From the NCBI GenBank assembly GCA_030524785.1, contig JAUNFZ010000012.1, forward strand, positions 1 through 54,712: DNA of 54,712 nt, read 5' to 3'. Numbering within the stretch: the first letter of the stretch is position 1; every line of letters starts with the position of its first letter. The translations under genes and the position numbers were made by a program. The notes beneath the pieces are model-generated. The model was not told the DNA's origin, ran no database searches, and was given only the letters and a program-made list of their open reading frames with translations. Positions 42,305 to 51,021 of the stretch are shown here, one piece after another. This stretch comes from Eubacteriales bacterium (GTDB lineage Bacteria; Bacillota; Clostridia; Lachnospirales; Lachnospiraceae).

Positions 42305-42855
42305 TATACCGTCATAATCTCCTTCGACTTTTCTTCCACTGCTTTATCTACGTCTTTAATATATTTGTCCGTTAATTTCTGCATAGAACTTTCCAGTTCC
42401 TTGATAGCGTCCTCAGAGACATCCGTCCCTTTCAGCTTTTTGAAGGCATCGTTGGCATCCCTGCGGATATTGCGCACAGCTACCTTGGCGCCTTCTCCTT
42501 TTTTCTTTACCTCTTTCACAAGGTCTTTTCTGCGCTCCTCTGTCAGCTCCGGGAAAATAAGACGGATTACCTTGCCGTCGTTGGTAGGATTAATTCCAAG
42601 ATCTGACATCTGAATCGCCTTTTCAATCTTTTTCAGCAGGCTGGTATCCCAGGGCTGAATCTGGATCATCCTCGGCTCCGGTACATTTACGTTGCCCACC
42701 TGCTGAATCGGCGTAGGCGTCCCGTAATAGTCTACCATAATACGGTCGAGCACATGGGGATTCGCACGGCCGGCACGAATAGAACCGAACTCTCCCAGCA
42801 GATTATTGTATGTCTTTGTCATTTTCTCATCATATAATTTTAATCTTTCATCCAT
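42304..42855 (-). CDS. frr: Ribosome recycling factor
   Basis: 183 residues, full length. [22 protein letters not shown] and [16 protein letters not shown] are family words. Splits post-termination ribosomes with EF-G. The start at 42855 ([12 protein letters not shown]) follows AGGAGG; a start 21 bases upstream would sit on that site. Confidence 0.97.
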   Translation of the reverse strand: MDERLKLYDEKMTKTYNNLLGEFGSIRAGRANPHVLDRIMVDYYGTPTPIQQVGNVNVPEPRMIQIQPWDTSLLKKIEKAIQMSDLGINPTNDGKVIRLIFPELTEERRKDLVKEVKKKGEGAKVAVRNIRRDANDAFKKLKGTDVSEDAIKELESSMQKLTDKYIKDVDKAVEEKSKEIMTV

Positions 42856-42927
42856 CTTTTTCTTCCTCCTGCTCAAAATTAGAATTTAAATCTCTCTGTC
42901 CCTTAGCAGCACCGGCCGCCGGGGTTT

Positions 42928-43623
42928 TTATACCGTTACCTTTGTGCCGCTGAACTTTCCGTTTACGGTATTTACAATACTGTTCTCGCCGTTCAGGCCG
43001 AACACCAGCATCGGCATTTTATTTTCCATACACAGAATTGACGCCGCCAGATCCACAACGCCCAGACGCCTGTCAATCACTTCCTGGATAGAAATTTCAT
43101 CGTATTTCCTGGCCCCGGGATTCGATTTCGGATCGCTGTCGTAAACGCCGTCGATAGACTTTGCCAAAAGAATTACATCCGCCTCGATCTCCACCGCCTG
43201 CAGCACTGTCGTCGTATCTGTGGAAAAATAGGGATGTCCCGTACCACCCGCAAAAAATGCAACCGCTCCGCGCTCAAAACATTCGTTTGCCTTATCTTTG
43301 GAAAACAGCTCTGTAAATGCGCCGCAGGCAAAGGGAGTAAAAATCTGTGTTTTCATTCCCGCCGAGCGGAAGATTTCCGACACATAAATACAGTTCATCA
43401 CCGTTGCCAGCATACCGATCTGGTCAGCCTTTGTCCGGTCAATATTCTCGCTGGAACGTCCTCTCCAGAAGTTTCCTCCGCCAATCACGACGCCCACCTG
43501 GATTTTGCTGTCCACAAGATGTTTTACCTGTTCCGCCACTTTGGCGACCGTCGGCTCGTCAAACCCCGTGTGCTTTTCGCCCGCCAAAGCCTCGCCGCTC
43601 AATTTCAATAACACTCGTTTCAT
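42928..43623 (-). CDS. pyrH: UMP kinase
   Basis: 231 residues, amino-acid-kinase fold: RVLLKLSGEALAG, GVVIGGGNFWRGR, and the YDSDPKSNPGARKYDEIS loop. Phosphorylates UMP in pyrimidine synthesis. The start at 43623 has GGAG 8 bases upstream. First gene of the pyrH-frr-uppS-cdsA-ispC-rseP cluster. tsf/rpsB are not upstream here. Confidence 0.96.
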   Translation of the reverse strand: MKRVLLKLSGEALAGEKHTGFDEPTVAKVAEQVKHLVDSKIQVGVVIGGGNFWRGRSSENIDRTKADQIGMLATVMNCIYVSEIFRSAGMKTQIFTPFACGAFTELFSKDKANECFERGAVAFFAGGTGHPYFSTDTTTVLQAVEIEADVILLAKSIDGVYDSDPKSNPGARKYDEISIQEVIDRRLGVVDLAASILCMENKMPMLVFGLNGENSIVNTVNGKFSGTKVTV

Positions 43624-43701
43624 ACCGTACACTCCGTTTCAGAATCTTTCGTTTGGGAACAGTATAACATACTTCATAAAGATTTAATACACTTTTTTTT
43701 C

Positions 43702-43713
43702 GTATCATGATAC
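43702..43713. promoter_or_regulatory. 12-bp palindrome in the pyrH/hypothetical divergent region
   Basis: GTATCATGATAC is a perfect palindrome between the two divergent genes. It could be an operator; no matching regulator is known here. Confidence 0.3.
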
Positions 43714-43781
43714 ACTAAATCTGCAGGATTCTGTCCGCCGGTTCACCTTTCAGGCTGCGGGCAGACGGAAAGGAATAAGGC

Positions 43782-44546
43782 ATGAATATTGAACATAAAA
43801 AAACCGCCCTGGAGGACGATGCCGCCCTTTACCAGAAGCGTGACGATTCTCTTGGCAAAAAAGATACCTCCTCCCTGAGCAGACGTCAGAAAGCAGGCTA
43901 TTTTAAAGATTATTATTTAAAGACGATTCTGGCAGCAGCCGCCATAGTAATCGCCATCGGCAGCATCATCTATACCTCCCTTTTCAATCGCTCGGAAAAT
44001 TTTTTCTCCGCCGCCTTCATAAATGAAGCCTATCTGATCGATACGGAGTCGCTTGCCGATACGCTTCGCAGTTACTACGGAGTGACCAGCGACAATCAGT
44101 TGATTACTATCGAAAACTATGACACGTCCAATTATGCGTCTCAGATAAAATACTCTACCATGCTGTCCACTCAGGCCATCGACGTTGTCATCTGTCCCAG
44201 AGACTTTTTTAAGGAACAGGCACGGCTCGGCACTTTCACGGACCTGTCCGGACTTCTTCCCGACGATCTGTACGCGAAGCTTAAAGGTCAGTTTGTTGCG
44301 GCAAGCGAAGTGGAGACAGACAACGAGGGCAATGTCACAAAAACATATCCTGCGGCTTTCTACGGCATCAATATCAGCGGCAATGCGCTTTATCGGGAAT
44401 TTGGCGGCACCGGGAATGACGTCATTCTGGCCGTCGCCCGCAACACTCAGCAGACAGACAGCGTTCTTCGCTTCCTTACCTGGCTGACGAACGACTCTGC
44501 TTCGGCTTCTGCGGAATCTGTGCCAGAAGAATCGCCGCAAACATAA
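43782..44546 (+). CDS. Hypothetical membrane-anchored protein
   Basis: 254 residues. A charged cytoplasmic N-terminus (about 1-45), one membrane helix (TILAAAAIVIAIGSIIYTSLF, about 48-68), then an extracytoplasmic domain (about 75-235) with DVVICPRDFFKEQARLGTFTDLSGLLPDDL, reminiscent of a periplasmic-binding-protein half. No firm family. AAAGGA precedes the ATG. Its last 71 bp overlap the convergent DMT transporter gene. Confidence 0.6.
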   Translation: MNIEHKKTALEDDAALYQKRDDSLGKKDTSSLSRRQKAGYFKDYYLKTILAAAAIVIAIGSIIYTSLFNRSENFFSAAFINEAYLIDTESLADTLRSYYGVTSDNQLITIENYDTSNYASQIKYSTMLSTQAIDVVICPRDFFKEQARLGTFTDLSGLLPDDLYAKLKGQFVAASEVETDNEGNVTKTYPAAFYGINISGNALYREFGGTGNDVILAVARNTQQTDSVLRFLTWLTNDSASASAESVPEESPQT

Positions 44547-45390
44547 GTATACATCCAAGGATCTCCCTGCCGGAAAGCCGCTGATTTAAAAGTATCATTC
44601 CTGCCAGCACGGAAATCACGGATTCCAGGCTGAGTATCAGCGATGCAACCGTGGGATTCATTCCCTTCTGCCCTATGATCTGCAGGGTATAGGCTACGCC
44701 GCAGGACATCACACCCGCATAGAGAATGGGCTGCCAGGCCATCAAAATGTGGGAAAGCTGCGGCTGCTCAAACAAAAGCATCGGAATCCCGCAGAAAATC
44801 CCGCTGACAAAAAACTGTATGCAGGACATCTTTACTCCGTCTGCCAGGGGCGAAAAGTGATCGATCACCATAATATGTACAGAAAACATAAGTGCGCCCA
44901 AAAATACCAGCGCATCTCCCTTTCCGACCGTCAATTCTTCCGTGATACACAGAAAGTACAGACCTCCCAGCGCCAAAATTACACCGATCCACACAAACAC
45001 GCCGCATTTCCTGTGAAAGAAAAGCCCTATGACCGGAACAATAATGATATAGAAAGCTGTAATAAATCCTGCTTTTCCCACAGTCGTATACATGATTCCA
45101 ATCTGCTGCAGGCTGCTGGCCGCACAGAGCGCTGCGCCGCAGCAAAAGCCTCCGAGAACCAAATTCTTTTTCCCGGAGCCTTCCGTCTTCTTTTTCTTTT
45201 CGGGCGGATTCACCTTGTTCAGCAGGGCGATGCAGGGCAAAAGCACAATTCCTCCGATTAAAAACCGTACACAGTTAAACGTGAACGGGCCCACATAATC
45301 CATTCCAACGCTCTGAGCAACAAATGCAACTCCCCAGATTGTGGCTGTCAGCAACAATATAAATGAATTTTGAATTTGATGTCTGTCCAT
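44476..45390 (-). CDS. DMT-family (EamA) transporter
   Basis: 304 residues with ten membrane helices in two EamA halves (FILLLTATIWGVAFVAQSVGMDYVG at the start; LILSLESVISVLAGMILLNQRLSGREILGC in the second half). Likely exports an amino acid or other small metabolite; substrate unknown. The C-terminal tail (PQKPKQSRSSAR) overlaps the end of the hypothetical gene on the other strand. Confidence 0.88.
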   Translation of the reverse strand: MDRHQIQNSFILLLTATIWGVAFVAQSVGMDYVGPFTFNCVRFLIGGIVLLPCIALLNKVNPPEKKKKTEGSGKKNLVLGGFCCGAALCAASSLQQIGIMYTTVGKAGFITAFYIIIVPVIGLFFHRKCGVFVWIGVILALGGLYFLCITEELTVGKGDALVFLGALMFSVHIMVIDHFSPLADGVKMSCIQFFVSGIFCGIPMLLFEQPQLSHILMAWQPILYAGVMSCGVAYTLQIIGQKGMNPTVASLILSLESVISVLAGMILLNQRLSGREILGCILMFAAILLAQIPQKPKQSRSSAR

Positions 45391-45409
45391 AATGCCTCTC
45401 TAAACCCCA

Positions 45410-45442
45410 CAATCGCGCAGCCATATAGAGGCTGCGCGATTG
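45410..45442 (-). terminator. Hairpin between the NlpC-like and DMT genes
   Basis: A perfect 13-bp stem (CAATCGCGCAGCC/GGCTGCGCGATTG) with a 7-base loop, 30 bases past the NlpC-like stop. The tail is only GTGGGGTTT, so termination may be partial. Confidence 0.6.
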
Positions 45443-45472
45443 CATGTCTTTCTTCTGTTTTTTGCGTAAACT

Positions 45473-46978
45473 TTATTTTACAATTCGAATAATCTGACCG
45501 ACGATATCTCCATAACCTTTTCTGGAAATCGGCCCGGTGGTTGTAAAGTAGTAGGTACTTCCCTTATAATAGCCGTTTGATCCCGCATGACCGCCATCAT
45601 ACCACATACCGTTTCCGGCATACACCGCGATATGCCCAATCTTGCTGGAACCGCAGAACAGTCCTACAATATCGCCCGGAATAATTTTTCCCTCCGCAAT
45701 CAGCTGATCCGCCGACTTATTCAGCAGTCCGCTGGAAGGCTCTATCGTAAAGGTTCCCTGAAGCGCTTTCCAGATATTGTCTGTCCTTGTCCCGCTGTCT
45801 TTAAACTGGAATCCCGCTTTCGAGCCGGTTATAGAGTTTTTATCTTTACGAAGCGTAGTATTCGGGCCATAGTTCCAAAGCATGTATTTCTTGTAGGTGG
45901 AATCCGAGGGAAGGAAGCCTGCCACCCGAAGTCCCAGAGCGATAAACTCGTTGCAGCACGTGGTTTTTCCACTGGCCGCCTGCGAAAGATTCGCATAATT
46001 TCCGCCGGCGTACTTCCATGGTTTTCCCGCTTTATAATCTGCCTGCACCTGCTTTGAAATCTTCTCCATTGCGCTTAAAAGTCTCTTGGCCCCGGCGCTC
46101 GGTGTTGACGACGTGGTGGTTGTAACGGTTGAAGATGTTTTCTTCGCCGTAACCGTAACTGCACAGGAAGCTTTTTTCCCGCTGCCATCCATTGCCTTCA
46201 CCGTAATTGTCGTCTTTCCGGCTTTCAGCGCCGTCACGCGTCCCAGATAGTTTACGGTGGCCACGCTGCGGTTGGAAGAACTCCAGACTACTTTTTTATT
46301 GGTAGCCGTGGAAGGAGAGAGATAACTGATCAGCGCTCCCGTCTTTCCTTCCTGCACCGACATTTTCTTTTTATTTAATGTAAGGGACGTAACCTTAATG
46401 CTTTTTGCGGTGACTGTCACCTTACACGTAGCCTTTTTCCCGCTGCCGTCGGCCGCCTTCGCCGTAATCGTAGCCGTGCCTTTACCCACCGCCTTAATCA
46501 GGCCTTTGGCCGTTACCGTCGCCACTTTTTTATTGCTGCTGCTCCATTTTACCTTGCGGTTGTTTGCCGTCGTGGGCTTTGTAACCGCCGAAATCGCCAC
46601 GCTGTTTCCCTGATTCATGGTCAGCGTTTTTTTACTCAGCGTAACGCTGGTGACGGGCTGCTTCACTGTGACGCTGCAGGTGTATTTCTTCGATCCTACC
46701 TTTGCGGTAATCACAGCCTTGCCCTTTTTCTTCGCCGTTACTTTGCCGTTCTTATTTACGGTAGCAATCGACTTTTTATTGCTGCTCCAGGTAACTTTCT
46801 CAGTCGTCCCCTGCATTCTCAGAGTATAGGTTTTTCCTTTGAATATACTGATTGACTTTTTGTTCAGCTTCACCGTTCCTGCCGCCCGGACATTTCCGGC
46901 GCCAAAGGCCAGCAAAAGCGCCACCAAAAGGACTGCAAAGCGCGGCATCCAGCAAAGTTTTTTTCTTGTTTCTGCCAT
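45473..46978 (-). CDS. Secreted Big2-repeat protein with an NlpC/P60-like domain
   Basis: 501 residues. Signal peptide (FAVLLVALLLAFGAGNVRAAG, cleaved near 33), three bacterial Ig-like (Big2) repeats (about 35-105, 108-190, 193-280; each with VTWSSNKK/VKWSSSNK and VTAKKKG/ITAKAADGSGKK words), a Ser/Thr linker, and a C-terminal NlpC/P60-like domain (about 300-500) with a candidate catalytic Cys in KTTCCNEFIALGLRVAG and His in KIGHIAVYAGNGMWYDGG. Probably a wall-bound peptidoglycan hydrolase. Consensus promoter upstream. Confidence 0.82.
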   Translation of the reverse strand: MAETRKKLCWMPRFAVLLVALLLAFGAGNVRAAGTVKLNKKSISIFKGKTYTLRMQGTTEKVTWSSNKKSIATVNKNGKVTAKKKGKAVITAKVGSKKYTCSVTVKQPVTSVTLSKKTLTMNQGNSVAISAVTKPTTANNRKVKWSSSNKKVATVTAKGLIKAVGKGTATITAKAADGSGKKATCKVTVTAKSIKVTSLTLNKKKMSVQEGKTGALISYLSPSTATNKKVVWSSSNRSVATVNYLGRVTALKAGKTTITVKAMDGSGKKASCAVTVTAKKTSSTVTTTTSSTPSAGAKRLLSAMEKISKQVQADYKAGKPWKYAGGNYANLSQAASGKTTCCNEFIALGLRVAGFLPSDSTYKKYMLWNYGPNTTLRKDKNSITGSKAGFQFKDSGTRTDNIWKALQGTFTIEPSSGLLNKSADQLIAEGKIIPGDIVGLFCGSSKIGHIAVYAGNGMWYDGGHAGSNGYYKGSTYYFTTTGPISRKGYGDIVGQIIRIVK

Positions 46979-47034
46979 ATTCGTTCTCCCCTTAGGTTCA
47001 TTTGTTACAGTTTTGTTACATTTCTATTAATTCT

Positions 47035-47063
47035 ATTATATGCGCTCCGCCGCCCTCTGTCAA
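47035..47063 (-). promoter_or_regulatory. Consensus sigma-A promoter of the NlpC-like gene
   Basis: TTGACA, 17-base spacer, TATAAT on the minus strand: a full match to consensus, so strong expression is likely. Confidence 0.9.
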
Positions 47064-47098
47064 CCAAATTTTCCCTCTTTTCGCCTTTTTGGGCTCTT

Positions 47099-48589
47099 TT
47101 AAAGACAGGATTTCATCACTTCATAAGTTCCTTTTTCACGGATCTGCTGCAGATACTGGACAACTGCCTGCTCAAATCCCGGGACAGCCGTCAGATCCTC
47201 GCCCCAGAACGCTGTGTTTGTGCATACCGCATGGACAAGATCTTCCACAGAATCCTCCTTATGAGCGTCGTAAAATTCCAGAATGTCCCTGTCGTCATGA
47301 ATCGTATATTCATTTGTTCCTCTGCTTCCCACCAGGCCGTCGTCGGTGAGTTTCTGTCCATTATAAAATGCAATATAGAACGCAAAGGAAGCCGTAATGC
47401 ACTCCGGCAGCTTTCCAAATTTTTCCACATATCCCTTGAAGCTCGGCATAACGCGAGCTTTCCACTTGGAAGTAGAATTTAAGGAAATGGAAAGCAGCGC
47501 ATGGTCTACAAAGGGGTTATTAAAACGGCTCGTCACAGAGGATGCGAACTCTTTCAGTTCTTCCTCCGGCAGCGTCAGCGTCGGGATAATCTCATCATAG
47601 ATCGTTTTATTCATAAATCCTTCGATTACTTCGTCGTTCATGCAGTCGCGCACAATGTCCTGTCCCGCCAGATATGCGCCCAGAACCATAGACGTATGAG
47701 CTCCGTTTAAGATACGCACTTTTCTCTGTTTGTACGGTTTGTGGTCGTCGCAGATAATGACCGGAAGGCCGGCTTCCTCAAATGGAAGTTCCTTCTTCAT
47801 CCACTGGGGTCCCTCAATTACCCAGAGGCCAAACACCTCTCCTACGTCCAGCAGGTTATCCTGATAGCCAAGTTCCTCGCAGATCTGCGCTGCATCTGCT
47901 CTGGGATAGCCCGGCACGATGCGGTCTACCAATGTGGAACAGAATACATTTTCTTCTTTCAGCCAGGTCTTGAATTCCTCCTCAAGCTGCCACTGATTTG
48001 CATACTGCATTACGCACTTTTCAAGCTCTTTTCCGTTATTGTCGATCAGCTCACAGGAAAGAATAATAATGCCTTTTCCCGGCGTCTGGCCAAACTTCTT
48101 AAAGCGGCGGTACAGCCACTGCGTCAGTTTGCCCGGATAGCTCGCCGCCGGAGCATCCTCAAACTGGCAGGCGGGATCATACTGGATTCCGGCCTCTGTG
48201 GTATTGCAGACAACAAAACGAATATCTTCGCTTTCCGCATAGGCAAGCACTGCTTCGTAATCGCTGTAGGGATTCAGGCATTTGCTCACGCAGGAAATTA
48301 CCCGGCGGTCGTCTACCTTTGTTCCGTTTTCATTTCCGCGCAGAATCAGCGTGTACAATCCCTCCTGCTCGTTGATAAAATTGCGGACCATATCTCCGCC
48401 TCCGATGGGCTGCACCAAAACAACCTTGGAATTAAAGCCTGCTTTCTCATTCATTTTGTCAATCCAGCACTCCACAAAAGCGCGCAGGAAGTTTCCTTCT
48501 CCGAACTGCAGCACACGCTCCGGCGCCTCCTTCAAAAGATAGCCTTCATAACCCATTTCTTCCAGTGTCGCATAACTAAGTTTTTTCAT
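47099..48589 (-). CDS. uxaB: Tagaturonate reductase
   Basis: 496 residues, polyol-dehydrogenase family. N-terminal nucleotide-binding domain (RVLQFGEGNFLRAFVECWIDKMN), then a C-terminal helical domain with RKVRILNGAHTSMVLGAYLAG. Reduces D-tagaturonate to D-altronate with NADH in galacturonate breakdown. Directly downstream of uxaA on the same strand (24 bp). Confidence 0.93.
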   Translation of the reverse strand: MKKLSYATLEEMGYEGYLLKEAPERVLQFGEGNFLRAFVECWIDKMNEKAGFNSKVVLVQPIGGGDMVRNFINEQEGLYTLILRGNENGTKVDDRRVISCVSKCLNPYSDYEAVLAYAESEDIRFVVCNTTEAGIQYDPACQFEDAPAASYPGKLTQWLYRRFKKFGQTPGKGIIILSCELIDNNGKELEKCVMQYANQWQLEEEFKTWLKEENVFCSTLVDRIVPGYPRADAAQICEELGYQDNLLDVGEVFGLWVIEGPQWMKKELPFEEAGLPVIICDDHKPYKQRKVRILNGAHTSMVLGAYLAGQDIVRDCMNDEVIEGFMNKTIYDEIIPTLTLPEEELKEFASSVTSRFNNPFVDHALLSISLNSTSKWKARVMPSFKGYVEKFGKLPECITASFAFYIAFYNGQKLTDDGLVGSRGTNEYTIHDDRDILEFYDAHKEDSVEDLVHAVCTNTAFWGEDLTAVPGFEQAVVQYLQQIREKGTYEVMKSCL

Positions 48590-48613
48590 GATGATACCTC
48601 TTTCCTTCCTTTA

Positions 48614-50095
48614 TTAAAGTGTTACACCCTGTTTAAATATTGCCATATCGTGGAAGCCTTTTTCCTCCGCCTTTACCTTTTTGCCGGAGGCCACGCTGAG
48701 CACATAATCAAAAAGCTGCATGCCAATCTCATCCAGGCCGGTGTCTTCCACCATCACGCCGCAGTTGAAATCAATCCAGTTATCCTTCTTCTTCGCCAGT
48801 CCGCTGTTGGTGGAGATTTTCACCGTGGGAACCGGAGAGGCGAAAGGTGTGCCGCGTCCCGTTGTAAACAGCACAATGTGGGCTCCGCTGGCCGCCAGCG
48901 CCGTGGAAGCTACCAGATCGTTGCCCGGAGCGCTTAAAAGATTCAGTCCCTTTGTGCTCACCGGCTCGCCGTATTTCAGGACGCCGCGCACCGCCGCGCT
49001 GCCGGATTTCTGGGTGCATCCCAGGGATTTGTCCTCCAGCGTTGTAATCCCGCCCTTTTTATTTCCCGGGGATGGATTTTCATAAATCGTCTGGTTATGG
49101 GAAGTAAAATAGTTTTTAAAATCGTTGATCAGATTTACCGTCTTCTCAAACAGCTCCTCCGTCTCGCAGCGGTTCATCAAAAGCGTTTCGGCTCCAAACA
49201 TTTCCGGAACCTCCGTAAGGATTGTGGTCCCGCCCTTGGAAATCAGAAGATCGGAAAAACGTCCCACCGCCGGATTTGCCGTAATGCCTGACAGGCCGTC
49301 GGAGCCGCCGCATTTCATACCGATCACCAGCTCGCTGGCAGGAATCGGTTCCCGCTGAAAGCTTCCCACATATTCCGCCAGATTTTTAATGATATCCAGC
49401 GCTTCCCCAATCTCGTCCTCACATTCCTGCGCTACCAGAAATTTTACTCTCTTTTCATCGTACTCGCCGATAAATTTCTTCAGTTCGTCAATATTGCTGT
49501 TTTCGCATCCAAGGCCCAGCACCAGCACGCCGCCAGCATTGGGATGGTTCACAAGATCTGCCAGTATGCGTCTTGTGTTGTCCTGGTCGTCTCCCATCTG
49601 GGAACATCCATAGGGATGTGTAAAAGATATGATTTCCTCTACTGTGCCTCCCACGTACTGCTGCGCCTGCCGCTCAATTGCCTGTGCCACATTGTTTACA
49701 CAGCCCACCGTGGGGATAATCCAGATTTCGTTGCGCACGCCCACTTTGCCGTCAGGCCGTCTGTAGCCCTGAAAAAATGCCTGCGGCGTCTGTTCTATGG
49801 CAGTATCCTGCTTGTTGTAGGTGTAGCTTAACAGCTCTCCAAGGCCTGTCTTTACATTATGTACGTGCACCCAGCCCCCCTGCTGAATGTCCTCCTTTGC
49901 CACGCCGATACTGCAGCCGTATTTGATCACCGGCTGTCCTGCGCTGATCGCAGTCAGCGCAAATTTGTGACCCTGGGGAATATCCTCCGCAAGCATCACA
50001 CGCTGTCCGTCCACATCCAATACGCTGCCGGCGCTCAGGGGCTTTAATGCCACCGCCACACAGTCGTCCGGATGAATCTTTATAAAATCCTTCAT
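48614..50095 (-). CDS. uxaA: Altronate dehydratase
   Basis: 493 residues. N-terminal SAF domain (about 10-90) and the large dehydratase domain (GYRRPDGKVGVRNEIWIIPTVGCVNNVA; GCSQMGDDQDNTRRILADLVNHPNAGG; MKCGGSDGLSGITANPAVG). Converts D-altronate to 2-keto-3-deoxygluconate. First gene of uxaA-uxaB. Other pathway genes (uxaC, kdgK, kdgA) are not in the window. Confidence 0.95.
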   Translation of the reverse strand: MKDFIKIHPDDCVAVALKPLSAGSVLDVDGQRVMLAEDIPQGHKFALTAISAGQPVIKYGCSIGVAKEDIQQGGWVHVHNVKTGLGELLSYTYNKQDTAIEQTPQAFFQGYRRPDGKVGVRNEIWIIPTVGCVNNVAQAIERQAQQYVGGTVEEIISFTHPYGCSQMGDDQDNTRRILADLVNHPNAGGVLVLGLGCENSNIDELKKFIGEYDEKRVKFLVAQECEDEIGEALDIIKNLAEYVGSFQREPIPASELVIGMKCGGSDGLSGITANPAVGRFSDLLISKGGTTILTEVPEMFGAETLLMNRCETEELFEKTVNLINDFKNYFTSHNQTIYENPSPGNKKGGITTLEDKSLGCTQKSGSAAVRGVLKYGEPVSTKGLNLLSAPGNDLVASTALAASGAHIVLFTTGRGTPFASPVPTVKISTNSGLAKKKDNWIDFNCGVMVEDTGLDEIGMQLFDYVLSVASGKKVKAEEKGFHDMAIFKQGVTL

Positions 50096-50118
50096 AGCCT
50101 TCTCCTTTTAATTTTTTC

Positions 50119-50132
50119 TGTTGTATACAACA
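50119..50132. promoter_or_regulatory. GntR-type operator upstream of uxaA
   Basis: A perfect 14-base palindrome TGTTGTATACAACA overlapping the -10 of the uxaA promoter. It fits the TNGT-N3-ACNA form used by FCD-type GntR regulators of uronate genes, so the adjacent regulator is the likely repressor. Confidence 0.75.
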
Positions 50133-50157
50133 TACCGCATTTTGCTTTCTCTGTCAA
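50129..50157 (-). promoter_or_regulatory. Promoter of uxaA-uxaB
   Basis: TTGACA, 17-base spacer, TATGTT on the minus strand; the -10 runs into the operator. Confidence 0.8.
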
Positions 50158-50197
50158 TAGCTCCAGAAGGTATGCAGCCGGATAATGACAAATTTTA

Positions 50198-50226
50198 TTG
50201 TATTTTTTTCTTTCTGTTGATATACT
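50198..50226 (+). promoter_or_regulatory. Promoter of the GntR gene
   Basis: TTGTAT, 17-base spacer, TATACT on the plus strand, about 85 bases before the start codon. Confidence 0.65.
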
Positions 50227-50311
50227 GTGCTATGAACGTCCGGTTTCAGCAAACGCCCGGAAGCGTCACTGAAAGCGGGACGGTACCAGGATTTACAGCA
50301 AGGAGGAGCCC

Positions 50312-50959
50312 ATGACAAAAGAACCCCTGAAAAACCAGGCTTACCGGATAATTCGCGACAATATCTGCAGTTGTGTCTATGCGCCGGGAAGTATTATCAA
50401 TGAAGAACTGATACGGGAAGATATTCATATGAGCCGCACTCCCATCCGGGATGCCTTAAGCCGCCTGGAACAGGAGGGGCTGATTCGGATTATGCCCAAA
50501 AAAGGAATTGTTATCTCGGAAATCACCGTCAGGGAGCTGAATATGCTCTATGAGACGCGAAGCCTTTTAGAGCCTTATGTGGTAAAGCACTACGGCAGCC
50601 AGGTACCGCCGGACATATGGCTTCATTATTATCGTCTGTATCACGATTATCTGGATGGAAAGACAAAGGATTACTCCTATGACCTCATGGACGAAAGCTT
50701 TCACCAGGTATTTATCGACGCCTCCCAAAATTCCTATTTTCGCAATCTGTACTCCACCATCGGCAGCCAGATCCGCCGTACCCGGGTGGTTTCCGGGCGC
50801 GCTTCAAAGCCGCGTCTCGAGGCGACCGTTCAGGAGCATATCACCATTGTGGACGCCGCTCTGAAAAACGACTGGAAGGCGGCCTCCGCCGCCATGCAGC
50901 ACCATTTGAATATGTCGAAAAACGCAATCTTTGATTACATTTTAAAGCAGGAAGGATAG
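50312..50959 (+). CDS. FCD-type GntR regulator
   Basis: 215 residues. N-terminal winged helix (AYRIIRDNICSCVYAPGSIINEELI..MSRTPIRDALSRLEQEGLI) and a C-terminal FCD ligand domain (LNMLYETRSLLEPYVVKH, then FHQVFIDASQN). Starts after AGGAGGAG. Divergent from uxaAB, with an operator between, so it is probably the hexuronate-catabolism repressor, relieved by a uronate intermediate; the ligand is inferred. Confidence 0.88.
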   Translation: MTKEPLKNQAYRIIRDNICSCVYAPGSIINEELIREDIHMSRTPIRDALSRLEQEGLIRIMPKKGIVISEITVRELNMLYETRSLLEPYVVKHYGSQVPPDIWLHYYRLYHDYLDGKTKDYSYDLMDESFHQVFIDASQNSYFRNLYSTIGSQIRRTRVVSGRASKPRLEATVQEHITIVDAALKNDWKAASAAMQHHLNMSKNAIFDYILKQEG

Positions 50960-50963
50960 TTCC

Positions 50964-50991
50964 TTGCTTTTTTCCCGAAATCTGCTATACT
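50964..50991 (+). promoter_or_regulatory. Promoter of asnA
   Basis: TTGCTT, 16-base spacer, TATACT, beginning 5 bases past the GntR stop. Confidence 0.7.
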
Positions 50992-51021
50992 TGTTAGAAG
51001 CAAAAAGAGAGGTGCATATTT

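Noticed and set aside
43669-43781. Elongation factor Ts/rpsB upstream of pyrH
   Set aside because: The usual neighbours are absent; the region is a short divergent promoter stretch.
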